Below are positions 1 through 6,743 of a stretch of DNA of 7,724 nucleotides, in pieces. Position 1 is the stretch's first letter, and every line of letters starts with the position of its first letter. Where the stretch lies: positions 1 to 7,724 of the forward strand of contig JAPYQV010000112.1 of the NCBI GenBank assembly GCA_029937205.1, in the 5' to 3' direction. Origin of the DNA: Alphaproteobacteria bacterium. GTDB lineage: Bacteria; Pseudomonadota; Alphaproteobacteria; UBA828. Both the position numbers and the translations under genes were made by a program. Under the pieces are notes generated by a model, which was not told the origin of the DNA, did not search any database, and saw only the letters and a list, made by a program, of their open reading frames with translations.

Positions 1-1367
1 CCGGAAGCGCCACCAGTGCCGGAATCGCCGGCGCCTGTGTCAAGCTTATGTTGCGCCTGCAATTCGCTCATCCAGGCGCCGGAGCGTTTCGACGGGCGCG
101 CGAAATAATCGGCGAGAAAAATAGCGACGCGCTTGCCGGCCGCATCGAGCACTTCGAAGGCGCGGACGTCAGGATGATAGAGGCTGACATCGTCATGGCG
201 CCGAAAACTGACGCCGAACAGCTTGTTGGCCGTATCGAAAGCCGCCTCGATCATGTTCTCCAATTGCAGATAGGGCTTTAACGCCGCCGCGTTCAAATCA
301 TATCGCGCCGCACGCGCTTTTTCCGAATAGTGACGCCAATCCCACGGCTCGACCGCATGGTTCTTGCCTTCGCCGGCGATCAATTGCGCCAGCTCTTCGG
401 CTTCTTCCCCGGCGCGAGCGCGCGCCTTTTGCCACATGGTGCCGAGCAGCGCGCCAACATTCTCCGGCGTTTTTGCCATGGTGTCGTCGAGCTTGAAATG
501 GGCGAAACTCTCAAAGCCCAGCAGGGCCGCCTTCTCGGCACGCAGGCGCACCATTTCGCCGACGATCGGGCGATTATCCCTCGCACCCGCCCCTTCGCCG
601 CGCGCAACCCAAGCCTTGAACGCCGTCTCGCGCAGATCGCGGCGCTCGGAATATGTCAAAAACGGCTCGATAATCGAACGCGACAGCGTTACCGCGTATT
701 TACCGTCATGGCCGCGCTCCTCAGCCGCGGCCTGCATGCTGGAACGCAGTGAATCCGGCAGCCCCGCCAGATCTTCGCCGGACTCCAGCACCAGGGCATA
801 GTCGCGTTCGTCAGCCAGCACATTTTGTGAAAATGCCGTGCCAAGCGTGGCCAAGCGCTCACCAGTCGCCGCGAGTTGCACCTGATCGGAATCCTTGAGC
901 TCGGCGCCGGCGCGCACGAACGATTTCCAGGTCAATTCCAACACACGGTTCGCTTCCGCATCCAGGCCGAGGCTCTCGCGGTTTTGATAGAGGGCATCAA
1001 TGCGGCCAAACAAGGCGCGGTTCATCTTGATCGCGGAATAATGGCGCGACAGCTCCGGCGATAGCTTGCGCTCCAACGCCTGCAGCGTTTCGTTGGTATG
1101 GGCCCCGGTCAGGTTCCAGAAAATATCCGACGCCCGGGTGAGCAGCTCACCCGCCTGTTCAAGCGCCACGATGGTGTTGTCGAATGTCGATTCCGCGCGG
1201 TTGCCAGCGATGGCTTCGATTTCCGCCAAGTGGTCCGGCAACGCACGGGCAAACGCCGCCTCAAAATCCCGACCCTCAATGGCGGAAAATTCTGGCAGGC
1301 CCAGCCGCCCAGTCCAGGTGACGATGGCCGGGTTGACGTCAGCCGTTGCGGCCGTTTTGCGAGGCAT
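1..1367 (-). CDS. dcp: Peptidyl-dipeptidase Dcp, M3 family zinc metallopeptidase (N-terminal 455 residues; C-terminus outside window)
   Basis: The frame is open from the ATG at 1365-1367 (minus strand) to the window edge with no stop codon. From memory it follows E. coli Dcp closely: an NTIVALEQAGELLTR block near residue 65, then AHTNETLQALER, RRESLGLD-like QNRESLGLD, EPWDWRHYSEKARAARYDL, LYHPDVRAFEV, and ADYFARPSKRSGAWM ending at residue 433. Dcp enzymes (about 680 residues) remove C-terminal dipeptides from peptides, usually in the cytoplasm or periplasm. No signal peptide is visible here, so a cytoplasmic location is likely. The catalytic HEFGH motif normally lies a few dozen residues after GAWM and is therefore just outside the window, so activity cannot be judged. 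The start is supported by an AGGA ribosome binding site at 1375-1378, seven bases upstream. The last visible residues form a small Gly/Ser/Thr/Asp-rich stretch (about 444-455), probably a loop. It lies downstream of the small exported protein gene in the same direction. Confidence 0.93.
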   Translation of the reverse strand, partial: MPRKTAATADVNPAIVTWTGRLGLPEFSAIEGRDFEAAFARALPDHLAEIEAIAGNRAESTFDNTIVALEQAGELLTRASDIFWNLTGAHTNETLQALERKLSPELSRHYSAIKMNRALFGRIDALYQNRESLGLDAEANRVLELTWKSFVRAGAELKDSDQVQLAATGERLATLGTAFSQNVLADERDYALVLESGEDLAGLPDSLRSSMQAAAEERGHDGKYAVTLSRSIIEPFLTYSERRDLRETAFKAWVARGEGAGARDNRPIVGEMVRLRAEKAALLGFESFAHFKLDDTMAKTPENVGALLGTMWQKARARAGEEAEELAQLIAGEGKNHAVEPWDWRHYSEKARAARYDLNAAALKPYLQLENMIEAAFDTANKLFGVSFRRHDDVSLYHPDVRAFEVLDAAGKRVAIFLADYFARPSKRSGAWMSELQAQHKLDTGAGDSGTGGAS

Positions 1368-1465
1368 ATGTTTGTCCTGTGATGAAATTCCGAATGCGGA
1401 AGAATGTCAGCAATGGGGGGGCCGTTCAATCCAATCGACCATAGCGGCGGTTGATGTCAGGCAGG

Positions 1466-1482
1466 TCGGCGCCGGGCGCCGA
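1466..1482. terminator. GC-rich dyad between the exported-protein gene and dcp; possible attenuator or terminator
   Basis: TCGGCGCC at 1466-1473 and its exact complement GGCGCCGA at 1475-1482 flank a single base. In RNA this would fold as roughly a 7-pair stem with a 3-base loop. It starts seven bases downstream of the stop codon of the exported-protein gene on the minus strand, where a terminator would be expected. There is no run of T after it in that direction, so it is not a standard intrinsic terminator. It may be an attenuator, an mRNA-stabilising hairpin, or chance in GC-rich DNA. Confidence 0.35.
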
Positions 1483-1489
1483 GCTGGCG

Positions 1490-1852
1490 TTAGGACGCCA
1501 GGCCGGCCAAGGCGTCGGGTGCGGTCCAGTTTTCTCCGGCGGCGGCGATGCAGCTCATGCCGTTGGTCATGGTGACCAGGATGGTCCAGCTGCCGTGGTT
1601 GCTGACATAGAGCTCGACGACGCTTTCCTGGTTGCTGCCGAGACCGAGGCCGACGACTTTCTCGTTGAACAGTTTCGCCAATTGATCCATGGCCACGCGG
1701 TGCGGCACGCAGGAATCGGCCGGTGATTCGCTTTCAACATATTGTCCGGCCAGTGCGGGCGGCGTGTCTCGGGCGCGAGCGTCTCCGGCGCGTGCCGCGA
1801 ACGGCACGGCGAGCAAGGAGATCGTGACGATTAAAGCGGCTATATAATTCAT
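1490..1852 (-). CDS. Small exported protein of unknown function
   Basis: This 120-residue protein starts with a classic signal peptide: residues 1-3 MNY, a hydrophobic core of about IAALIVTISLLAVPFA, and an AARA-G type signal peptidase I site near residue 22. The mature part is about 98 residues. It has two cysteines, Cys48 in a SCVPHR segment and Cys100 in NGMSCIAAAGENW, which could form a disulphide in the periplasm. Between them is a predicted alternating helix/strand region (VAMDQLAKLFNEK, then VVELYVSNHGSWTILVTM). The ending resembles small secreted hypothetical proteins I recall from alphaproteobacteria with a 'W-T-hydrophobic-V-T...G-x-S-C...G-E-x-W' pattern, but no function is known to me. 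The start has a strong GGAG site about eight bases upstream. It precedes dcp in the same direction with a 122-base gap, so co-transcription is possible but unproven. Confidence 0.8.
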   Translation of the reverse strand: MNYIAALIVTISLLAVPFAARAGDARARDTPPALAGQYVESESPADSCVPHRVAMDQLAKLFNEKVVGLGLGSNQESVVELYVSNHGSWTILVTMTNGMSCIAAAGENWTAPDALAGLAS

Positions 1853-1938
1853 CGCTCTTCTCCTTCACTTCAGGAAATTGTTGCTTCTCGCTGACCCAAC
1901 CGGCCTCTCTCTCAAATCGGTCCTCTTGTTCGATGTTT

Positions 1939-1950
1939 AACGCCGGCGTT
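1939..1950. promoter_or_regulatory. 12-base perfect palindrome upstream of the exported-protein gene
   Basis: AACGCCGGCGTT is its own reverse complement and lies 86 bases upstream of the leftward start at 1852, a reasonable distance for an operator. A GC-rich palindrome of this size can also occur by chance in such DNA. No specific regulator family is indicated. Confidence 0.25.
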
Positions 1951-2013
1951 TATTCCGTTCCGGCGATTTCTTAAGTGATGATGTAATATTAATAGAGTTG
2001 CGTAAAATTAACC

Positions 2014-2027
2014 GTGATATCCATCAC
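2014..2027. promoter_or_regulatory. CRP/FNR-family-like operator dyad
   Basis: GTGAT-ATCC-ATCAC is a perfect inverted repeat with a four-base spacer. Read as GTGA-N6-TCAC it matches the core of the CRP consensus (TGTGA-N6-TCACA), and the right half extends to the full TCACA. Read as NTGAT-N4-ATCAN it also resembles FNR/Dnr-type sites. It sits in the AT-rich part of the divergent intergenic region, about 260 bases before the FAD dehydrogenase and 160 before the exported-protein gene. It could therefore serve either direction. The match is visible in the sequence; the regulator is inferred. Confidence 0.4.
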
Positions 2028-2289
2028 ATGGCCGAATTAAGTAACAATTGATACTGATAATTTAAATGAAGCCACAGTCGTCATTGGGATTGGCCAATTC
2101 CATTTTTACCGACGCTCCGGCAACAAGCGGTGTTCGGGAACGCGAACCTATTCGCGGGCGCCATTTTTGTCGCCGCACGGCCGTAACATGGGCCGCCAAA
2201 TTAATATCGAACCAGAGCGCAACCTTGTGGCATCGGGCGGCGTGAATCACTAGAATTAGCCAACAAATTCAAGGGCTGGGGAGCAAGCA

Positions 2290-4716
2290 ATGCAAAGCCA
2301 CGCACGCGTTGTCATCATTGGCGGCGGCATGATGGGTGCCGGACTTCTGTATCATCTGGCGGAGGAAGGGTGGACCGATTCCCTGCTCATCGAAAAAGGC
2401 GAATTGACCTCCGGCTCGACCTGGCACGCGGCCGGGCAATGTCCGAGTTTCATTGCCGATTACAACATGGCCAAGATCCATCATTACGGCAACACGCTCT
2501 ATCCCAAGCTCGAGGAATTGACCGGGCAATATGTGTCCTGGCACGGCTGCGGCGGTCTCCGCTTTGCCCTCAATGATGAGGAACTGGAATGGTTCAAGCA
2601 TGTCGAGGGGGTGTCCAAGCTGATCGGCTTTGAGATGCACATCCTCGGGCCGCACGAAATCAAGCAGCACAATCCGCACGTCGATACCACCGGCGTCGTC
2701 GCCGCCGCGCTGACAATAGGCGACGGCCATGTCGACCCCGCCGGTTGCTGCAATGCCTTGGCCGCCGGCGCGCGCAAATTCGGCGCCAAGATCGAGCGCT
2801 TCACCCGTGTCACCGACATCAAACAAGCCGCGAACGGCGAGTGGGACGTGATCACCGACAAAGGCACGGTGCGCGCGGAACATGTCGTCAATGCAGCCGG
2901 CTGCTATGCCCGCCAAGTCGCGCAAATGGTCGGCAGCGACGTACCGATCAGCAACCGCGAGCATCATTATCTGGTCACCGAAACGATCCAGGAATTTGTC
3001 GACAGCGATATTGAAATGCCGGTGATGCGCGATCCTTACGCTTCCGCCTACTACCGCCAGGAACAAAACAACGCGCTGATCGGCATCTATGAAACCCATG
3101 CCGGGGTTGAGGCCTGGGCGCATCGTGGCGGCTGGCCCGAGTGGGATTCGGAGAGCGAGCTGTTCGAGCCCGATATGGATCGCATCCTGCCCTATGTGGA
3201 AAAAGTTCTCGAGCGCATGCCGATCTGGGCCGATGCGGGTATCCGGCGCATCGTCAATGGCGCCATACCGCACACGCCCGACGCCAACCCGCTGCTCGGC
3301 CCGGCCATGGGGTTGAAGAATTTTTGGCACTGTTGCGGCTCTTCGATCGGCATCGCCCAGGGCGCCGGTTGCGGCAAATATCTCGCCCAGTGGATGATTC
3401 ATGGCGATGCGGAAATCAACATGGCGGGACTCGATCCGAGGCGCTTCTGCGGCATCAATGATGACGACTGGATCCGCAGCAAATCGTTCCAGGATTACAC
3501 CCACATGTATAAGCTTCACCTGCCGGGCGAGGAACGCTCCGCCGGGCGGGGTCTCAGAACATCATCGCTTTACGAGAAATTGAAAGACAAGGGCGCGGCC
3601 TATACCGAGGCCGCCGGATGGGAACGGCCTAAATGGTTCTCGCTCGATGGCCGAGTAGAGGAAACCGGCTTCGGCCGCAGCAATATTCATGACGTCATAG
3701 GCGCCGAATGCCAAGCGGTGCGCGACAGGGTTGGCATCACCGATCTGACGAGCTTCGCCAAATTCGATGTTACGGGCGCTGATGCGGAGGCCTATCTCAA
3801 TCGCATCACGGCCAATCGCATGGCGAAGAAACCCGGCGGCATCAGCTTGACCCATCTGCTCGGCGACAATGGCAGAATCCATGGCGAGGCGACGATCACT
3901 CGCTTGGCGGACGACCATTTTTATGTGCTCAGCGGCGCCACCGCCCAGCATCGGGATTTGGATCATTTGCGCCTGCCGATTGACGAGGCTGAGGATGTTC
4001 AGGTTGCGGATATCACCGATGATTGGGGCGTCCTGGTCGTGGCCGGACCTAGATCGCGTGACACGCTTGCGAAAGTTACCGCCGCCGATCTCGGCAACGA
4101 TCGTTTTCGCTGGCTTACAGCTCAAATCATCGAAATCGCCGACATCGAATTGCGCGCGCTTCGCGTCAACTATGTCGGCGAACTGGGCTGGGAACTGCAT
4201 GTGCCAATGGCCGATATGGCGGCGCTTTATGATGCGATTTGGGCTGCCGGCGAGGAATTCGGCATTGCCGATGTCGGCACCTATGCGGTCAATTCGCTCC
4301 GCCTCGAGAAAGCCTATAAGGGCTGGGGTGCGGAATTGACCAATGAAATCACCCTGATTGAAGCCGATATGGAACGCTTCGTGAAGTATGACAAAGATGA
4401 TTTTACCGGCAAGGCCGCCACCCTGCAGCGCAAGCAGGACGGCATATCCACGCGTCTGGTCTATTGCCAGCTCGACGCCCGCGAGCATGACGCCCATGGC
4501 GGCGAAGCTGTTTTGCTCGAAGACAAGGTGATCGGCGTAACCACGTCAGGCGGCTGGGGCCACGCCACCGGCAAGAGCCTGGTCTTTGCCTATGTGGCGC
4601 CCGAGTTTGCCGATCCCGGCAATATTTTTCAGATCGAAATTTTGGGCGACGCGATCAATGCAACCGTGCTCGGCGAGCCGGTCTACGACCCCTCAAACGC
4701 TCGTCCACGCGCCTAA
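2290..4716 (+). CDS. FAD-dependent dehydrogenase fused to GcvT (dimethylglycine/sarcosine dehydrogenase type)
   Basis: This 808-residue protein has the layout of dimethylglycine and sarcosine dehydrogenases. An N-terminal DAO-type FAD domain (about 6-370) carries the dinucleotide motif VVIIGGGMMG at 7-16 and SGSTWHAAG at 41-49. His46 lines up with the histidine that carries covalently attached FAD in dimethylglycine dehydrogenase. A linker domain (about 375-430) follows, then a folate-binding GcvT domain (about 430-700, with DLTSFAKFDVTG, NYVGELGWELHVP at 627-639 and VNSLRLEKAYKGWG) and the GcvT C-terminal barrel (about 715-800). Known members oxidise N-methyl groups of small amines and pass the one-carbon unit to tetrahydrofolate, with electrons going to ETF. 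Which methylamine this one uses cannot be decided. Glu533 stands where many relatives have the aspartate of the folate site. The start is set by GGGGAG at 2278-2283, six bases before the ATG, and by the FAD motif close behind. It appears to be the first gene of an operon with the next oxidoreductase. Confidence 0.92.
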   Translation: MQSHARVVIIGGGMMGAGLLYHLAEEGWTDSLLIEKGELTSGSTWHAAGQCPSFIADYNMAKIHHYGNTLYPKLEELTGQYVSWHGCGGLRFALNDEELEWFKHVEGVSKLIGFEMHILGPHEIKQHNPHVDTTGVVAAALTIGDGHVDPAGCCNALAAGARKFGAKIERFTRVTDIKQAANGEWDVITDKGTVRAEHVVNAAGCYARQVAQMVGSDVPISNREHHYLVTETIQEFVDSDIEMPVMRDPYASAYYRQEQNNALIGIYETHAGVEAWAHRGGWPEWDSESELFEPDMDRILPYVEKVLERMPIWADAGIRRIVNGAIPHTPDANPLLGPAMGLKNFWHCCGSSIGIAQGAGCGKYLAQWMIHGDAEINMAGLDPRRFCGINDDDWIRSKSFQDYTHMYKLHLPGEERSAGRGLRTSSLYEKLKDKGAAYTEAAGWERPKWFSLDGRVEETGFGRSNIHDVIGAECQAVRDRVGITDLTSFAKFDVTGADAEAYLNRITANRMAKKPGGISLTHLLGDNGRIHGEATITRLADDHFYVLSGATAQHRDLDHLRLPIDEAEDVQVADITDDWGVLVVAGPRSRDTLAKVTAADLGNDRFRWLTAQIIEIADIELRALRVNYVGELGWELHVPMADMAALYDAIWAAGEEFGIADVGTYAVNSLRLEKAYKGWGAELTNEITLIEADMERFVKYDKDDFTGKAATLQRKQDGISTRLVYCQLDAREHDAHGGEAVLLEDKVIGVTTSGGWGHATGKSLVFAYVAPEFADPGNIFQIEILGDAINATVLGEPVYDPSNARPRA

Positions 4717-4732
4717 CAAAGGCCGCCCCTGC

Positions 4733-4775
4733 CATGCTGAGCTACCCATGCTGAGCCACCTGCCATGCTGAGCCA
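4733..4775 (+). repeat. Triplicated start-codon motif, one ATG in each frame, at the operon junction
   Basis: The 11-base unit CCATGCTGAGC occurs three times, beginning at 4733, 4747 and 4764, separated by 3 and 6 bases. The ATGs fall at 4734, 4748 and 4765 in three different frames. The first opens a six-codon frame (MLSYPC) whose TGA at 4752-4754 overlaps the second copy. The second opens a seven-codon frame (MLSHLPC) whose TGA at 4769-4771 overlaps the third copy. The third ATG begins the downstream oxidoreductase. No clear ribosome binding site precedes the third ATG. A weak AAAGG at 4718-4722 lies before the first. The arrangement would suit stepwise termination and re-initiation, or may be a leftover of local duplication. 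Confidence 0.85.
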
Positions 4776-6150
4776 GTGGCTCGACGAGGCGGCGCTCGAA
4801 CGGGAAGACGAAGCGCCGGCGTTGAACGAGGATATCCGCGCCGATGTCTGCATCGTTGGCGGCGGCTATTGCGGCCTGTGGACGGCGCTTGCCCTAAAGC
4901 AGCGCGAGCCCTCGCTCGACATCGCGATCGTCGAAAAAAAGCGCTGCGGCGATGGCGCAAGCGGGCGCAATGGCGGCTTCGTGCTGAGCTGGTGGCGCAG
5001 CTTCGGCGCGCTGCGAAAATTCTGTTCCACCGAAGACGCGCTGCGCCTGGCCGCGGCCTCGGCCGACTGCGTCAATGAAATGGCGAGCTTTTGCGCCACC
5101 CATGCCATCGATTGCGACTTCCGCCAGGACGGCTGGCTGTGGGCGGCGACCAACCAGGCGCAGGACGGCGCGTGGCGAAGCGTGATCGAGGCATTAGACC
5201 GGCATCAAGTTCGCCCATTTGAAGAATGGTCGCGCGGACAAGTGGCGGCGCGCAGCGGATCAGATAGGCATCTTTCCGGCGTGTTCGAAGCGAGCGCCGC
5301 AACAGTGCAACCGGCGCGCTTGGCGCGGGGTTTACGCCGCGCCGCCCTACAAAGCGGCATTCAGATATTTGAGAACACGCCGATGCGGCGCTTTAAACGC
5401 ACGCGCCCGCCCTCGATCGTGACGCCGCACGGCTCGGTCACCGCCGACAAGGTGGTGATTGCCATGAACGCCTGGGCCACCGCTCTGCCGGAGCTCCGCC
5501 GCAGCATCCTTGTCATCAGCAGCGATGTCGTCGCCACGGAGCGCTTTCCCGAACGGCTTAAGTCATCGGGCTGGGCGGACGGCATGGCGATTTCGGATTC
5601 GCGTACCCTGGTGAATTACTACCGCACCACCCGGGACGGCCGCGTGGTGTTCGGCGCCGGTGGCGGTTTTCTGTCCTATGGCAACCGGGTCGGATCGAAA
5701 TTCGATGGCGCCACGCCGCGCGCCGCCGAGGTGGCTGGTTATTTTCACCAAACGTATCCGGCGTTTGGCGATGTCGCCATCGCCGCGCACTGGAGCGGGC
5801 CGATCGATCGTTCGCTCTCCGGCCTGCCTTTCTTTGGTCGCCTCGGCGGGCGCAATGATATTCTCTACGGCCTGGGGTTTTCCGGAAACGGCGTCGGGCC
5901 GACCATGCTCGGCGCCAAAATCCTCGCCTCGCTGGTGCTCGAGGCGCGCGATCAATGGTCCGAATGCGGATTGGTGCGCGACAGCGCCGGCCTGTTTCCA
6001 CGCGAACCGATGCGCTATTTCGGCGGTGCCATGGTGTTAAACGCGAAGCGGCGCATGGAAACGCTCGACGATCAGGGTCGCAAGCCGGGTCCCTGGACGC
6101 GCACCATCGCCGGCCTGGCGCCCGCCGGCCTCACGAAAGTGAAGGGTTAG
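4765..6150 (+). CDS. FAD-dependent amine oxidoreductase of the DAO fold (OrdL/PuuB-like)
   Basis: This 461-residue protein has the FAD-binding motif ADVCIVGGGYCGLWTAL at about residues 27-42. GASGRNGG at 64-71 is typical of gamma-glutamylputrescine oxidase (PuuB/OrdL) and related flavoproteins. The C-terminal FAD/substrate signature is also present: HWSGPIDRSLSGLPFFG (about 342-358) followed by GFSGNGVGPTMLGAKILA (371-388). Length matches the family. Members oxidise a primary or secondary amine to an imine that hydrolyses to aldehyde or keto acid plus amine; the substrate here is unknown. The start at 4765 is chosen because the frame is open only from 4741 and this is the only ATG in it before the FAD motif. 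It lacks a clear ribosome binding site and lies 48 bases after the preceding stop, so translational coupling is likely. With the upstream GcvT-fused dehydrogenase it probably forms an amine-degradation operon. Confidence 0.88.
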   Translation: MLSQWLDEAALEREDEAPALNEDIRADVCIVGGGYCGLWTALALKQREPSLDIAIVEKKRCGDGASGRNGGFVLSWWRSFGALRKFCSTEDALRLAAASADCVNEMASFCATHAIDCDFRQDGWLWAATNQAQDGAWRSVIEALDRHQVRPFEEWSRGQVAARSGSDRHLSGVFEASAATVQPARLARGLRRAALQSGIQIFENTPMRRFKRTRPPSIVTPHGSVTADKVVIAMNAWATALPELRRSILVISSDVVATERFPERLKSSGWADGMAISDSRTLVNYYRTTRDGRVVFGAGGGFLSYGNRVGSKFDGATPRAAEVAGYFHQTYPAFGDVAIAAHWSGPIDRSLSGLPFFGRLGGRNDILYGLGFSGNGVGPTMLGAKILASLVLEARDQWSECGLVRDSAGLFPREPMRYFGGAMVLNAKRRMETLDDQGRKPGPWTRTIAGLAPAGLTKVKG

Positions 6151-6194
6151 AGCAAATCCCGAGCAGGTGGAATCACCTGCGACGACGATTTGCT
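6151..6194. repeat. Interrupted palindrome abutting the oxidoreductase stop codon
   Basis: The outer arms AGCAAATC (6151-6158) and GATTTGCT (6187-6194) are exact complements. Inside them GCAGGTG (6163-6169) and CACCTGC (6174-6180) form a seven-pair stem around a GAAT loop. The element begins at the base directly after the TAG at 6148-6150. There is no T-run behind it in the plus direction, so it is not a textbook intrinsic terminator. It may still end transcription or protect the 3' end of the operon mRNA. Its form recalls the dispersed palindromic repeats of alphaproteobacterial genomes (RHIZ/RPE-like), which often start with TAGAGC at stop codons. That assignment is from memory and needs a genome-wide search. 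Confidence 0.65.
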
Positions 6195-6236
6195 TCAATA
6201 CCAAAACGTAGATTGGCAAGATCGAGTGCGCAGCGC

Positions 6237-6605
6237 TCACACGGTATCGTCAAATACCCGGTCGTGCGGAACCTCGGGGCGGTTGCTTTCGGGTGCATCG
6301 AGCTCGCGCGCGTAGCGGTGACCGGAATAGACGGCGGCGGCAATAATCGCCGGCGCTTCGCAGTCGCCGATGCGTCTGAGCGTTTTCGGTAAGGCGTTGT
6401 CGGCGTTTGCATCCATGCGTTCGGACAGCGCCAAATAAAGCGCGTCGTTGGGCTGGCGCGCCGTGACCAGAACCAGTGAGTCGGCAGCAATGCGCCGCTC
6501 GCGCCCGGTAAAGCCACACGTCAGCAGCGCTTCGCTGCCGTCATACGCCTTGAGCCCATGCGCGGTGACGATCTCGACTCCCAGTTCCATCAGCCGGCGC
6601 CGAAC
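6237..6605 (-). pseudogene. C-terminal remnant of a trimethylamine-dehydrogenase/DgcA-like flavin oxidoreductase
   Basis: The minus frame ending at the TGA at 6237-6239 reads as the last part of the nucleotide-binding domain of the FMN/4Fe-4S NADH:flavin oxidoreductase family (trimethylamine dehydrogenase, DgcA, 2,4-dienoyl-CoA reductase). From the internal Met (complement of 6588-6590) it shows MELGVEIVTAHGL, DSLVLVTARQPNDALY at 38-52 and RRIGDCEAPAIIAAAVYSG at 72-90, then HRYARELDAP. An in-frame VRRRL precedes the Met, matching the family's RRLxELxVE pattern, and resemblance fades just beyond it. Full-length members are about 650-730 residues with an N-terminal FMN barrel and an iron-sulphur cluster; all of that is absent. 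The bases upstream hold no ribosome binding site and reach a stop within about 60 bases. The frame itself has no interruption, so the loss may be recent. A separate short protein from the Met is possible but unlikely. Confidence 0.75.
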
Positions 6606-6743
6606 GGACTCCGCACCGGCGTGGCGATTGCACCGGGAATTGCTTAAGTATTAGCCCAATACCGCGATCAATATATTCCTGAGTGGGTGCATAGCCATGA
6701 AAAATAGGGTAAGCATCTTGCAACTGTGTTTGGGAGCCAAAAC
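6606..6743. other. Leader region of the class III PLP gene, less GC-rich than its surroundings
   Basis: This stretch runs from the end of the recognisable relic to the start of the PLP gene. It must contain that gene's promoter if it is transcribed separately, which the palindrome after the preceding gene and the opposing relic make plausible. I found no convincing -35/-10 pair. The ribosome binding site GGGAG lies at 6732-6736, seven bases before the ATG. An open minus frame across about 6650-6735 translates to a plausible-looking peptide (AYPIFHGYAPTQEYIDRG) but has no identifiable homology. Confidence 0.45.

Larger units (their letters stand above)
1853..2289. other. Intergenic control region between divergent units, with an AT-rich core
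   Basis: This stretch separates the leftward exported-protein/dcp unit from the rightward FAD dehydrogenase operon, so promoters for both directions should lie here. The part at about 1955-2075 is clearly AT-rich compared with the surrounding genes. It contains a CRP/FNR-like dyad and, nearer the left gene, a 12-base palindrome; both are listed separately. I could not find a convincing pair of -35 and -10 hexamers in either direction. Short open frames exist at 2062-2250 (minus, 62 codons) and 2066-2245 (plus, 59 codons), but neither shows a ribosome binding site or a recognisable protein pattern, so I do not call them genes. Confidence 0.6.

Noticed and set aside
330..801. Two overlapping plus-strand frames of about 140 codons
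   Set aside because: They lie opposite the Dcp reading frame, which is continuous and strongly family-like across the same bases.
2062..2250. Short frames on both strands in the intergenic region (minus 62 codons, plus 59 codons from 2066)
   Set aside because: Neither has a ribosome binding site or any recognisable pattern; chance frames are expected at this size.
2269..3519. Long minus-strand open frame (416 codons) antisense to the FAD dehydrogenase
   Set aside because: It lies wholly over a well-supported gene whose codon bias produces long antisense frames; its translation shows no recognisable domain order and no ribosome binding site.
3562..4497. Minus-strand open frame (311 codons) antisense to the GcvT domain
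   Set aside because: Same reason: it is a shadow of the plus-strand gene with no independent protein signature.
4733..4775. Triplicated motif considered as a CRISPR array or phage attachment site
   Set aside because: The units are 11 bases, the spacers are 3 and 6 bases, and no cas, integrase or tRNA gene is nearby.
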